This document shows positions 1 through 8,813 of a stretch of 45,569 nucleotides of DNA, piece by piece. The DNA comes from an uncultured Oscillospiraceae bacterium (lineage in GTDB: Bacteria > Bacillota > Clostridia > Oscillospirales > Acutalibacteraceae). The stretch is taken from contig URGJ01000011.1 of the NCBI GenBank assembly GCA_900547445.1, positions 1 through 45,569 of the forward strand, in the 5' to 3' direction. The notes beneath the pieces were generated by a model, which was not told the origin of the DNA, made no database searches, and saw nothing but the letters and a program-made list of their open reading frames with translations. How positions within the stretch are numbered: position 1 is the first letter of the stretch; every line of letters begins with the position of its first letter. A program made the translations under genes and the position numbers.

Positions 1-121
1 TAGTTTCCATCATATTTTTTTGAGAAAAGTGTAACCTATCATTGACGACTGCACATTTTTAAAAAATATGCCAATTAGGGCAAATTTATTTAATTGTCTG
101 AATTTATTTACAAATTTATCA

Positions 122-150
122 TTTACTTTTCCGCATAAAAAGTGTAAAAT
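122..150 (+). promoter_or_regulatory. Sigma-A-type promoter of the V-ATPase operon
   Basis: TTTACT (122-127) and TAAAAT (145-150) are separated by 17 bases, giving 4/6 and 5/6 matches to the vegetative consensus. The predicted start is near 157, about 12 bases before the GGAGG of the first ATPase gene. I see nothing codable between 1 and 121, only AT-rich sequence. Confidence 0.6.
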
Positions 151-181
151 ATAGTTTAATAAAAACACGGAGGTGTTTTGT

Positions 182-493
182 TTGGCAAGAAAAATGGCAG
201 ATGAAATTCTTGAAGCCGAAAGGGGTGCCGAAAGGATTATTTCGGACGCGGAAAAAAGAGCGGCGGAAATATCCGATACCGCAAAGCTAAAGGCGGTGGA
301 GGAAACGGCGCGCATACTCTCCGAAGCGGAGAAAAACGCCGAAAAAGCGTTAGACTCCGCAAAAGCGGCGGCACAGGTCAAAAAGCAGGAGGCTGAAAAC
401 CAAGCCGAAGCTATTAAGGACGGACTTGACAGTAAGTATGAGCAAAATATCAAAAAGGCGGTAGCCGCCGCCACAGAAATTCTCTTCGCTTAA
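182..493 (+). CDS. ntpF: V-type ATPase subunit G/H (peripheral stalk, NtpF-like)
   Basis: Small, charged, Ala/Glu/Lys-rich protein of 103 residues, almost all predicted coiled coil. This is typical of the peripheral stalk subunit that pairs with subunit E and acts as stator between V1 and Vo. It is the first gene of the operon, the place of ntpF in Enterococcus hirae (ahaH in archaea). The start is read as TTG at 182 because GGAGG (169-173) lies 8 bases upstream; the GTG at 173 overlaps that ribosome binding site and is unlikely. Sequence conservation in this family is low, so the assignment rests on size, coiled-coil character and position. Naming differs between systems (G, H or NtpF). Confidence 0.8.
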   Translation: MARKMADEILEAERGAERIISDAEKRAAEISDTAKLKAVEETARILSEAEKNAEKALDSAKAAAQVKKQEAENQAEAIKDGLDSKYEQNIKKAVAAATEILFA

Positions 494-528
494 AAATTTG
501 ATTTATTAATGTAAGTGTGGTGATAGGT

Positions 529-2535
529 TTGGCTAAGCTTAAATGTAAGCTTGTCAGTATTTATGCTTCTGATACCGAGGCGGCGGCAGTTATGAAGCGA
601 CTGCAAGAAATGTCGGTTATCGATATTGACACGGCGGCTTCGGACGAGGAGACCTCTGTTTTGCAGGAGGGATATTTTAGGACCGATACCTCGGACAAGA
701 TAAACGCCTACGAGCGAAATGCCGAGACTGCGGAAAGCGCGGTTAAGATATTAAACCTCAGATTTCCCGAGAAAAAGGGAATTGCGGGGCTTTTTAACTC
801 CGCAAGGGAGCTTACCCCCGATGAGTTTTACCTAAAGCGCGAGCAGATTGAAAAGGCCTTATCCCTTGCAAACGAGGTTATAGAAAACGACCGCAAGATA
901 GCAGAGCAAAAGGCGGAGATTGTACGCCTTAACACTACAAGGGAGCAGATGCTCCCTTGGGAGCCGCTGGATGTCCCCCTCTCCTTTTCGGGAACGGCGA
1001 AAACTCGGGCGTTTATAGGCACGGTAGCGGGAATTTACACCCTTGATGGGCTGTGCGAAAAAATAGCCGAAATTGACCCCGAAATTTCCCTTTATACCGA
1101 GATTGTAAACACGGGAAAGGATATAACCTATATTTTTGCTTGCTGTCCGAAAGAAGAACAGGAGCGGGCAGAGGCGGTTTTACGCTCCCTTTCCTTTGCG
1201 AGACCTGCGCAGATCACCTCGAAGCTACCGAGGGATAAAATAGCCTCTAAAGAGCAACGCGCGGATAAATGCAAAGAGGAAATCGATAAATTACTTGCGA
1301 GGATAAAGGAAATATCCGAAAGCCGTTATGAGATTGAAAACCTTGCGGATTATTGCAGGGGAAGAGCCGAAAACTTCCGTGCGGCGGGCGAAATAGCCAG
1401 AACCTCGCACACGGTGCTTATTAAAGGATATGTAGCCGAGCGGGATATGCCCTATCTTGAAAAGGAGTTAAAGAAACAGTTTACCGTTGTAATTGAGGCG
1501 GAGGACGCTAACGAGGAGTTGGCTCCCGTAGTACTTCAAAACAACGCCTTTGCGAGACCTGCCGAGACGCTTGTTAAGATGTATTCATTACCCGGCTCCC
1601 GCGATATCGACCCCTCTCCGATAACGGGCTTTTTCTACTACCTGTTTTTCGGAATGATGTTTTCGGACGCGGGCTACGGACTTATTATGATAATCGCAAC
1701 AAGCATTGCCCTTGCAAGATTTAAGCTTTCAAGGTCGATGCGGCAGAATATGCGGCTGTTCCAGTACTGCGGTATTTCCACCTTTTTGTGGGGTCTTGTA
1801 TACGGCAGCTTCTTCGGCGACAGTATTGCGGTTATAAGCGAAAGGTTCTTCGGTCACAGGGTGGCTTTGCCCGCGCTTATTGACCCGATGAACGGCGACG
1901 CGGTAACCCTTTTGATATTAAGCCTTGCACTCGGTCTTGTTGAAATTATCGCGGGACTTTGCGCGAAGTTTGCGACCTGTATGAAAAACGGCGATAAGGC
2001 GGGAGCCTTCTTTGACGCTGGACTTTGGATTACCACCCTCACGGGTATCGCGCTTATGGCTTTGGGCTTTGTTACGGTGCCGATAATTAAAAATATCGGT
2101 ATCGGCTTAGCTTTAGTGTCGGTTGTAGGACTCATACTCACTCAAGGGCGTGACAAGAAAAATCCGATTATGCGCCTTTTTTCGGGTATCGCCTCCCTTT
2201 ACGATATTACAAGCTATGTAAGCGATTTGCTTTCGTTCTCGCGTCTTATGGCGCTTGGGCTTACAACATCTGCAATGAGCGCGGTGTTTAATATGCTAAG
2301 CGCAATGGGCGGAAAATCTATCGGAGGCTTTATACTGCTTATTATTGTTTTCCCGCTCGGTCACGCGATTAACTTCGGACTGAATGTTTTGGGCGCGTAT
2401 GTTCATACTTTGAGACTTCAGTATGTTGAGCTGTTCTCAAAATTCTATGAGGGCGGCGGCAGAGAATTTAAACCCTTTTCATTCAAATCAAAATACACCG
2501 ATTTGAATGTGCAAAATATTAAGGAGGAAAATTAA
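529..2535 (+). CDS. ntpI: V-type ATPase subunit I (membrane stator, a-subunit homologue)
   Basis: About 668 residues, the usual size for NtpI/AtpI. The N-terminal half (about residues 1-360) is soluble with coiled-coil stretches. The C-terminal half holds about seven or eight hydrophobic segments, beginning near the FFYYLFFGMMFSDAGYGL stretch that is typical of the family. The subunit forms the ion half-channels facing the proteolipid ring and anchors the peripheral stalks. The TTG at 529 is preferred because GGTGAT lies just upstream; GTG at 517 is an alternative without a clear ribosome binding site. The gene ends one base before the start of the K subunit, whose ribosome binding site AAGGAGG lies inside its last codons. 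Confidence 0.93.
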   Translation: MAKLKCKLVSIYASDTEAAAVMKRLQEMSVIDIDTAASDEETSVLQEGYFRTDTSDKINAYERNAETAESAVKILNLRFPEKKGIAGLFNSARELTPDEFYLKREQIEKALSLANEVIENDRKIAEQKAEIVRLNTTREQMLPWEPLDVPLSFSGTAKTRAFIGTVAGIYTLDGLCEKIAEIDPEISLYTEIVNTGKDITYIFACCPKEEQERAEAVLRSLSFARPAQITSKLPRDKIASKEQRADKCKEEIDKLLARIKEISESRYEIENLADYCRGRAENFRAAGEIARTSHTVLIKGYVAERDMPYLEKELKKQFTVVIEAEDANEELAPVVLQNNAFARPAETLVKMYSLPGSRDIDPSPITGFFYYLFFGMMFSDAGYGLIMIIATSIALARFKLSRSMRQNMRLFQYCGISTFLWGLVYGSFFGDSIAVISERFFGHRVALPALIDPMNGDAVTLLILSLALGLVEIIAGLCAKFATCMKNGDKAGAFFDAGLWITTLTGIALMALGFVTVPIIKNIGIGLALVSVVGLILTQGRDKKNPIMRLFSGIASLYDITSYVSDLLSFSRLMALGLTTSAMSAVFNMLSAMGGKSIGGFILLIIVFPLGHAINFGLNVLGAYVHTLRLQYVELFSKFYEGGGREFKPFSFKSKYTDLNVQNIKEEN

Positions 2536-2536
2536 A

Positions 2537-3001
2537 ATGACTTTAGGTACAGTTTTAGCGCTTGCAGGCGCGGCATTGGCAACAATTTTAGCGGGTATAG
2601 GCTCTGCTAAGGGCGTAGGTATGGCTTGTGAGGTCGGTATGGGCGTTCTCGCGGAGGACTCCTCAAAATTCGGTAAAATGCTGGTTTTAGAGCTTCTACC
2701 CGGTACACAGGGACTTTACGGCTTTATCGTTTCCTTTATCGTGCTTACAAAAATCGGCATTTTCGGCGGTTCTGCTAACCTTGCTACTTGGGAGGGCGGA
2801 ATGATTCTTGCCGCCTGTCTTCCTATCGCAATAGGCGGACTTATGTCGGGTATTTCCCAGGGAAAGGCGGCAGTAGCGGGTATTTCGCTCTTTGCTAAGG
2901 ACGACAGCGCCTTCCCGAAGGCTCTCGTATCTATAACACTTGTTGAAATTTACGCTCTGCTTGCATTCCTCGTTTCATTCCTTACCGTAATTCTTCTCTA
3001 A
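2537..3001 (+). CDS. ntpK: V-type ATPase subunit K (16-kDa proteolipid, c-ring)
   Basis: 154 residues with four transmembrane helices in two duplicated hairpins, the standard V-type proteolipid. The residues that bind Na+ in E. hirae NtpK (L61, T64, Q65, Q110, E139) all have counterparts: LPGTQ gives L54, T57 and Q58, the SQGK stretch gives Q108, and the LVEIY stretch gives E137. The Gln-to-Glu spacing of 29 residues is also the same. This supports a Na+-type rotor ring, by inference. E137 is the ion-binding carboxylate of helix 4. The ATG at 2537 follows AAGGAGG; the longer upstream in-frame extension overlaps ntpI and is not used. Confidence 0.95.
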   Translation: MTLGTVLALAGAALATILAGIGSAKGVGMACEVGMGVLAEDSSKFGKMLVLELLPGTQGLYGFIVSFIVLTKIGIFGGSANLATWEGGMILAACLPIAIGGLMSGISQGKAAVAGISLFAKDDSAFPKALVSITLVEIYALLAFLVSFLTVILL

Positions 3002-3011
3002 GGTGATAAAA

Positions 3012-3587
3012 ATGACCTCAAGTGAAAAAATACTTGCCGGTATAACCGCCGAGGCGGAGGAGACCGCAAAGGAGATTATTTCCGCCGCCGAAAAAAAGGC
3101 GGAAGAGATAATTGCCAACGCCGTCTCGGAAGCCGAAAAACAGGCGGAAACCATCGCCGCCGAGGCAGATAAAAAAGCCGAGCTGACAGAAAGCACGGGT
3201 AACTCTGCGGCACAGTTGGTTTTAAGGGACGCAAGGCTTACAAAAAAGCGCGAGCTTATTGAAAAAGCCCTTGATGAAGTTATCGTAGGCATAAATAATT
3301 ATGACGATAAAACCTACTTTGACTGCCTTTTAAGGCTTGTCCGATATAACGCTATGAGCGGAAAGGGCGAAATGCTCCTGTCAACCCGTGATCTGTCGAG
3401 GGATAAGGGCGATTTTGTAAAAGCCTTAGAGGAGCTTTCGGTAACCGTAAGCGATACCCCTATCGATATTAACGGCGGTTTTATCCTTAAATACGGCGAT
3501 ATAATTATAAACTGCGAGCTGTCGGCAGTAATGCGCGAAAAACGCGATGAAATAACCGACTCATTGAATACAGCCCTTTTTGGCTAA
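3012..3587 (+). CDS. ntpE: V-type ATPase subunit E (peripheral stalk)
   Basis: 191 residues: a long Ala/Glu/Lys coiled coil (about 1-90) followed by a globular C-terminal domain that caps the A3B3 head, the subunit E layout. It forms the stator stalk with the product of the first gene of the operon. The start ATG at 3012 follows AGGTGA (3001-3006), which overlaps the stop codon of ntpK. Sequence is variable in this family, but length, coiled coil and gene order agree. Confidence 0.88.
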   Translation: MTSSEKILAGITAEAEETAKEIISAAEKKAEEIIANAVSEAEKQAETIAAEADKKAELTESTGNSAAQLVLRDARLTKKRELIEKALDEVIVGINNYDDKTYFDCLLRLVRYNAMSGKGEMLLSTRDLSRDKGDFVKALEELSVTVSDTPIDINGGFILKYGDIIINCELSAVMREKRDEITDSLNTALFG

Positions 3588-3600
3588 AGAAGGTGAAACT

Positions 3601-4578
3601 ATGTCAGTTAAATCCGTTGGTTTTGCCATAGGAAACCTAAGAGCGAGGGAAAACAGCCTTTTAAAGGCGGGAGACCTAAATCAGCTCTCTGCCGCCAAAA
3701 GCACGGACGAGCTTGCTAAAATGCTCACGGATAGGGGAATAGGCACGACCGATACCGCCGATGTTCCGCAGCTTTTAAGTGAGGAAACCGAAAAGCTTTG
3801 GGAATATGTTACCGAAAACGCTCCCGATATGTCGGCGTTTGAGCCCTTTTTGTATGAAAACGATTTTCATAACTATAAGGCGGTGCTTAAAGGCGTGGTA
3901 CGCGGCAGAGAATATAAGAGTCTTCTTATTCTTCCCGCCACGGTGGAGATTTCCTATATTGAACGCGCGGTAAAGGAAAAGAGATTTGATTTACTGCCCG
4001 AATTTATGCGTTCTGCGGCAGACGAGGCGTATTCCGTATTTACAAAAACGGGGGACAGCCAGCTTGCCGACTGCATAATTGACGCGGGGCTTATGACCGC
4101 ACAGATAGATAAGGCTAAAAAAATCGGCAACCGCGTGATTTTAAAGCTTATAACCGTGACTGTGTTTTATAACAATATGAAAGCCGCTCTGCGCGCGGCA
4201 AAGGCGAATAAATCCGCCGCATTTTTAAATACAGTGCTTACCGAAACAGGCGTTGTTTCAAAAAATGCTATGGTTTCGGCGGCGCTTAGCGGTGAAGAAA
4301 AGCTTTTAGAGCTTTTAGCGGGCGTTTCCGAGCTTGGCGGTGGAGAAGCCGCCGAAGCCTACAGGCACTCTCCCACGGAGTTTGAAAAATTCGCGGACGA
4401 CTGTGTTATAAAAGCGGCGAGACGGTGTAAATTCATTACCTTGGGAATTGAGCCGATTGTAGGCTATATGCTTGCGCGCAGGGCGGAAATTACCGACCTT
4501 CGCATAATTTACAGCGGTATAAAAACAGGTCAGCCGACCGAAAAAACAAGGGAAAGGCTGCGTGAGCTTTATGCTTAA
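3601..4578 (+). CDS. ntpC: V-type ATPase subunit C (central stalk, d-subunit homologue)
   Basis: 325 residues, mostly helical, matching the funnel-shaped C/d subunit that sits on the proteolipid ring and receives the DF axle. The start ATG at 3601 is preceded by AAGGTGA; upstream in-frame codons overlap ntpE. Its last eight bases overlap the start of the next gene, suggesting translational coupling. The identification rests on size, place in the operon and a family-like N-terminus (FAIGNLRARENSLL). Confidence 0.9.
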   Translation: MSVKSVGFAIGNLRARENSLLKAGDLNQLSAAKSTDELAKMLTDRGIGTTDTADVPQLLSEETEKLWEYVTENAPDMSAFEPFLYENDFHNYKAVLKGVVRGREYKSLLILPATVEISYIERAVKEKRFDLLPEFMRSAADEAYSVFTKTGDSQLADCIIDAGLMTAQIDKAKKIGNRVILKLITVTVFYNNMKAALRAAKANKSAAFLNTVLTETGVVSKNAMVSAALSGEEKLLELLAGVSELGGGEAAEAYRHSPTEFEKFADDCVIKAARRCKFITLGIEPIVGYMLARRAEITDLRIIYSGIKTGQPTEKTRERLRELYA

Positions 4579-4888
4579 AATAGCGGTTTTGGGCGATACC
4601 GAAAGCATTAAAGGCTTCGCGGCGGTAGGACTTGACATTTACCCTTGCGACAAAGACGCTGACGCAGAGCATATTTTTTCAAAAATTGTTTCCGCGGGAT
4701 ACGGTATAATTTATGTGACCGAGCGTTTAGTGCCGCTGCTTAAACGCCAAATAGATAAAACCGATAAACAGCTTACCCCCTCGGTAGTGCCGATTATCGG
4801 TGTTTCGGGCAATAACGGCGCAGGTACTGCCGCGCTTAAGGCGGCGGTCGAAAAGGCGGTCGGCTCGGATATAATTTTCAACAAATAG
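4571..4888 (+). CDS. ntpG: V-type ATPase subunit F (central stalk; NtpG in E. hirae naming)
   Basis: 105 residues with the family start MLKIAVLGDTESIKGFAAVG and a Rossmann-like alternating pattern, as in V-type subunit F. It binds subunit D in the rotating axle and helps regulate ATP hydrolysis. The ATG at 4571 overlaps the end of ntpC by 8 bases and gives the canonical N-terminus; a GTG at 4562 would add three residues. It precedes the catalytic A subunit by 17 bases. Confidence 0.9.
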   Translation: MLKIAVLGDTESIKGFAAVGLDIYPCDKDADAEHIFSKIVSAGYGIIYVTERLVPLLKRQIDKTDKQLTPSVVPIIGVSGNNGAGTAALKAAVEKAVGSDIIFNK

Positions 4889-4905
4889 CAAAAGGAGATA
4901 TAAGA

Positions 4906-6675
4906 ATGACCGAAGGAACAATAACCAAGGTTGCGGGTCCTCTTGTAATAGCCGAGGGTATGCGTGACGCCGATATGTTCGATGTTGTCCGCGTTTCGGA
5001 TAAAAAGCTTATCGGTGAAATTATTGAAATGCACGGCGATAAGGCTTCCATTCAGGTTTATGAGGAAACCGCCGGCTTAGGCCCCGGCGAAAAGGTTGTC
5101 TCAACAGGAAAACCTCTAAGCGTTGAGTTAGGGCCCGGGCTTATCGGCTCTATATTTGACGGAATACAGCGTCCCCTTGCCGAAATTATGAAGGTTAGCG
5201 GTACAAACCTTCAGCGAGGTGTTGAGGTACCCGCCCTTTCCCGTGAGAAAAAGTGGCATTTCACCCCCGAAAAAAAGGTAGGCGACCTTGTAGTGGGCGG
5301 CGATACGGTAGGTACGGTTCAAGAAACCGCTATTGTAAGCCATAAAATAATGCTCCCCAATAAAATGTCGGGCAAAATAGTTGAGATTGCCGAGGGCGAT
5401 TATACGGTCGAGGATACCGTTTACAAGGTAGAGACCGAAAAGGGTATTGTCGAGCTTACCCTTATGCAGTCCTGGCCTGTCCGAGTGGGCAGACCCTATA
5501 AACGCAAACTGTCACCCGATATTCCCCTTGTGACGGGTCAGCGTGTAATTGACACCCTTTTCCCGATTGCAAAGGGCGGCGTTGCGGCGGTACCCGGCCC
5601 CTTCGGCTCAGGCAAAACCGTTGTTCAGCACCAGCTTGCAAAGTGGGCGGCGGCGGATATTATAGTTTATATCGGATGCGGCGAGCGCGGCAACGAGATG
5701 ACCGATGTTTTAAACGAATTCCCGGAGCTAAAAGACCCGAGAACCGGCAACTCCCTTATGGAGCGCACGGTGCTTATTGCCAACACCTCGGATATGCCTG
5801 TTGCGGCGCGTGAGGCATCGATTTACACAGGCATTACAATAGCCGAATACTTCCGTGATATGGGATATACCGTGGCGCTTATGGCGGACTCCACCTCCCG
5901 TTGGGCGGAGGCTCTCCGCGAAATGTCGGGCAGACTTGAGGAAATGCCGGGCGAAGAGGGCTATCCCGCATACTTAGGCTCTCGCTTGGCGCAGTTCTAT
6001 GAGCGCGCGGGCAGAGTAATAGTAAACGGCGGCGAAGAAACAGAGGGCGCGCTCTCGGTAATCGGCGCGGTTTCCCCTCCGGGCGGTGATATTTCGGAGC
6101 CCGTTTCCCAGGCGACCCTCAGAATTGTAAAGGTATTCTGGGGACTTGATTCCTCCCTTGCATACAAGCGGCACTTCCCCGCGATAAACTGGCTTACAAG
6201 CTATTCGCTTTACGCCGATTCACTCTCTGATTGGTTTAATAAAAATGTAAAGACCGATTGGTATAAGCTTCGCGGCAGACTTATGGCACTCCTTCAAGAG
6301 GAAGCCGAGCTTGAAGAGATAGTAAAGCTTGTGGGTATGGACGCGCTTTCGGCTCCCGACCGCCTAAAGCTTGAGGCGGCGAGGTCTATAAGAGAGGACT
6401 ACCTGCACCAGAACGCCTTTGACGATACCGATACCTATACCTCGCTTAATAAGCAGTACCTTATGATGGAGCTTATTTTAGCCTTTTACGATAAATCGGC
6501 CGAGGGGTTAGATAAGGGCGCGGCGATTGAAAAAATCGTTTCTATGCCCTCAAGAGAGCGCATAGGTCGCTTTAAGTACACACCCGAAAATAAAATCGAT
6601 TCCGAATACACCGAAATTTTAGCCGAACTTGACAGCGATGTTGACAGAGCTGTTAAGACTTCCGACGAGCTGTAA
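4906..6675 (+). CDS. ntpA: V-type ATPase catalytic subunit A
   Basis: 589 residues, the full family length. It has an N-terminal beta-barrel, the non-homologous insert (about 110-195), the Walker A loop GPFGSGKT at about 231-238, the catalytic GERGNE stretch and ALMADSTSRWAEALRE. It hydrolyses or makes ATP at the A/B interface. A good ribosome binding site (AAAGGAGA) precedes the ATG. No frame disturbance or missing catalytic residue is seen. Confidence 0.98.
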   Translation: MTEGTITKVAGPLVIAEGMRDADMFDVVRVSDKKLIGEIIEMHGDKASIQVYEETAGLGPGEKVVSTGKPLSVELGPGLIGSIFDGIQRPLAEIMKVSGTNLQRGVEVPALSREKKWHFTPEKKVGDLVVGGDTVGTVQETAIVSHKIMLPNKMSGKIVEIAEGDYTVEDTVYKVETEKGIVELTLMQSWPVRVGRPYKRKLSPDIPLVTGQRVIDTLFPIAKGGVAAVPGPFGSGKTVVQHQLAKWAAADIIVYIGCGERGNEMTDVLNEFPELKDPRTGNSLMERTVLIANTSDMPVAAREASIYTGITIAEYFRDMGYTVALMADSTSRWAEALREMSGRLEEMPGEEGYPAYLGSRLAQFYERAGRVIVNGGEETEGALSVIGAVSPPGGDISEPVSQATLRIVKVFWGLDSSLAYKRHFPAINWLTSYSLYADSLSDWFNKNVKTDWYKLRGRLMALLQEEAELEEIVKLVGMDALSAPDRLKLEAARSIREDYLHQNAFDDTDTYTSLNKQYLMMELILAFYDKSAEGLDKGAAIEKIVSMPSRERIGRFKYTPENKIDSEYTEILAELDSDVDRAVKTSDEL

Positions 6676-6688
6676 GGAGGGGAGCAAA

Positions 6689-8062
6689 ATGCCAAAGGAA
6701 TATAAAACCATACGCGAGGTTGCGGGCCCGCTTATGATTGTAAGCGATGTTGAAAATGTAAAATATGACGAGCTGGGCGAAATTGAGCTCCCGAACGGTG
6801 AAATCAGGCGTTGTAAGGTGCTGGAGATCAACGGCACAAACGCTTTGGTTCAGCTTTTTGAAAGCGCGGCGGGAATTAATCTTGCCGACTCTAAGGTGCG
6901 CTTTTTAGGCAGAGGAATGGAGCTTCCCGTTTCTCCCGATATGCTTTCCCGCGTTTTTGACGGCCTCGGCAGACCGATTGACGGCGGTCCCGAGCTTATT
7001 CCCGAAAAGCGAATGGATATTAACGGCAGACCTATGAATCCCGCGGCAAGAAACTATCCGCAGGAGTTTATACAGACGGGCGTTTCGGCTATTGACGGAC
7101 TTAACACCCTTGTAAGAGGGCAGAAATTGCCTATTTTCTCGGCTTCGGGACTTCCCCACGCCAACCTTGCCGCCCAGATTGCAAGACAGGCGGCGGTGCT
7201 CAGGGATAACGAGCAGTTTGCGGTTGTATTTGCGGCAATGGGTATCACCTTTGAGGAGTCCAACTTCTTTATCGATTCCTTTAGGGAGACCGGTGCCCTT
7301 GACCGAACCGTTATGTTTGTAAACCTCGCTAACGACCCCGCTATCGAGCGTATAGCTACACCTAAAATGGCGCTTACGGCGGCTGAATATTTAGCCTTTG
7401 ACCTTGGTATGCAGGTGCTTGTAATAATGACCGATATTACCAACTACGCCGACGCTCTGCGTGAGGTTTCCGCCGCGCGTAAGGAGGTGCCCGGCAGACG
7501 AGGCTACCCCGGTTATATGTATACCGACCTTGCGACCCTTTATGAGCGCGCGGGTCGCTTAAAGGGCAAGGACGGCTCTATAACCCTTATTCCGATTCTT
7601 ACCATGCCCGAGGACGACAAGACCCACCCGATACCCGACCTTACGGGATATATCACCGAGGGTCAGATAATTTTAAGCCGTGAGCTTTACAGAAAGGGCG
7701 TTACTCCGCCTATTGATGTACTACCGTCCCTTTCCCGTCTTAAGGATAAGGGAATAGGCGAGGGCAGAACAAGAAAGGATCACGCGGCGACTATGAACCA
7801 GCTTTTCGCGGCGTATGCGAGAGGTAAGGACGCAAAGGAGCTTATGGTGATTTTGGGCGAGGCGGCGCTTACCGATATTGATAAAAAGTACGCCGAGTTT
7901 GCCGATAGGTTTGAAAAAGAGTATGTCTCCCAAGGCTATAATACCAACCGCACCATTGAGGAAACACTTAATATCGGCTGGAGGCTTTTGTCGATTCTGC
8001 CGCGAAGCGAGCTTAAGCGAATCAATGACGAGCTGTTAGACAAGTACTACGGCAAGGTATAA
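6689..8062 (+). CDS. ntpB: V-type ATPase non-catalytic subunit B
   Basis: 457 residues. It lacks a P-loop, as expected for B, and retains the MTDITNYADALREVSAARKE and PGRRGYPGYMYTDLA stretches that line the nucleotide interface with A. The start ATG at 6689 follows AAGGAGGGG; the 20-codon upstream extension overlaps ntpA and is rejected. It lies 13 bases after ntpA and 11 bases before ntpD. Confidence 0.98.
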   Translation: MPKEYKTIREVAGPLMIVSDVENVKYDELGEIELPNGEIRRCKVLEINGTNALVQLFESAAGINLADSKVRFLGRGMELPVSPDMLSRVFDGLGRPIDGGPELIPEKRMDINGRPMNPAARNYPQEFIQTGVSAIDGLNTLVRGQKLPIFSASGLPHANLAAQIARQAAVLRDNEQFAVVFAAMGITFEESNFFIDSFRETGALDRTVMFVNLANDPAIERIATPKMALTAAEYLAFDLGMQVLVIMTDITNYADALREVSAARKEVPGRRGYPGYMYTDLATLYERAGRLKGKDGSITLIPILTMPEDDKTHPIPDLTGYITEGQIILSRELYRKGVTPPIDVLPSLSRLKDKGIGEGRTRKDHAATMNQLFAAYARGKDAKELMVILGEAALTDIDKKYAEFADRFEKEYVSQGYNTNRTIEETLNIGWRLLSILPRSELKRINDELLDKYYGKV

Positions 8063-8073
8063 GGAGTGGGATA

Positions 8074-8745
8074 ATGGCAACACTTAATGTTAATCCCACC
8101 CGTATGGAGTTAACCCGCCTTAAAAAACAGCTTTCAACCGCCCTTAAGGGTCATAAGCTGCTTAAAGATAAGCGGGATGAGCTTATGAGGCAGTTTCTTG
8201 ATATGATAAGGGAGACCAAAACCCTCCGCGAGCGGGTCGAAGAGGGGCTCCGTAAGGTCAACTCCGATTTCGTGCTGGCTTCAAGCGTTATGTCAAAGGA
8301 GGCGCTTGATACCGCCCTTTTAGCCCCCAAGCAGGAGGTTTATTTGGAGCAGTCAACCCGCAATGTAATGAGCGTTGACATTCCTGTTTATCATATTAAC
8401 ACCAGAACGGCGGAGGAGTCGGACATTTTTTCCTACGGCTTTGCTTCTACAAGCTTTGAGCTTGACGACGCGGTAAGCGGACTTTCGGAGTTACTGCCCT
8501 TAATGCTCCTACTTGCCGAAAAGGAAAAGTCGGTAAAGCTTATGGCGGACGAGATTGAAAAGACCCGCCGCCGCGTAAATGCTCTTGAACATGTCCTTAT
8601 TCCCCGCTATCAGGAGACCATTCATTTTATCTCTATGAAGCTTGAGGAAAACGAGCGCTCAAGCCGTGCGAGACTTATGAAGGTCAAGGATATGATGATT
8701 GAACAGCAGATAGAGTATAAGCACACCCACCCCGACGCGGTCTAA
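8074..8745 (+). CDS. ntpD: V-type ATPase subunit D (rotor axle)
   Basis: 223 residues with long antiparallel coiled coils at both ends and the family start NVNPTRMELTRLKKQLSTA. It forms the central shaft with subunit F. AAGGAG precedes the ATG by 7 bases. It is the last gene of the operon and is followed at once by a strong terminator, so ntpH/ntpJ equivalents (J is a K+ transporter in E. hirae) are absent here. Confidence 0.96.
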   Translation: MATLNVNPTRMELTRLKKQLSTALKGHKLLKDKRDELMRQFLDMIRETKTLRERVEEGLRKVNSDFVLASSVMSKEALDTALLAPKQEVYLEQSTRNVMSVDIPVYHINTRTAEESDIFSYGFASTSFELDDAVSGLSELLPLMLLLAEKEKSVKLMADEIEKTRRRVNALEHVLIPRYQETIHFISMKLEENERSSRARLMKVKDMMIEQQIEYKHTHPDAV

Positions 8746-8756
8746 AATACAAGAAC

Positions 8757-8800
8757 AAACTCCCGCCCGTTTGAGAAAATCTCAAACGGGCGGGAGTTTT
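8757..8800. terminator. Two-way terminator between the V-ATPase and lysC operons
   Basis: A perfect 19-bp stem (8757-8775 with 8781-8799) and a 5-base loop end in a T run on the plus strand, with A-rich sequence before the left arm. It lies between convergent genes and can serve both. Confidence 0.93.
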
Positions 8801-8813
8801 ATACTCTCTGATA

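Noticed and set aside
1..121. Gene or terminator at the left edge
   Set aside because: Only AT-rich sequence with weak symmetry around 52-73; no stable stem with T run and no frame with a start signal.
10..474. Minus-strand open frame over the first ATPase gene
   Set aside because: It is the shadow of the Ala/Glu-rich coiled-coil gene on the opposite strand and has no ribosome binding site.
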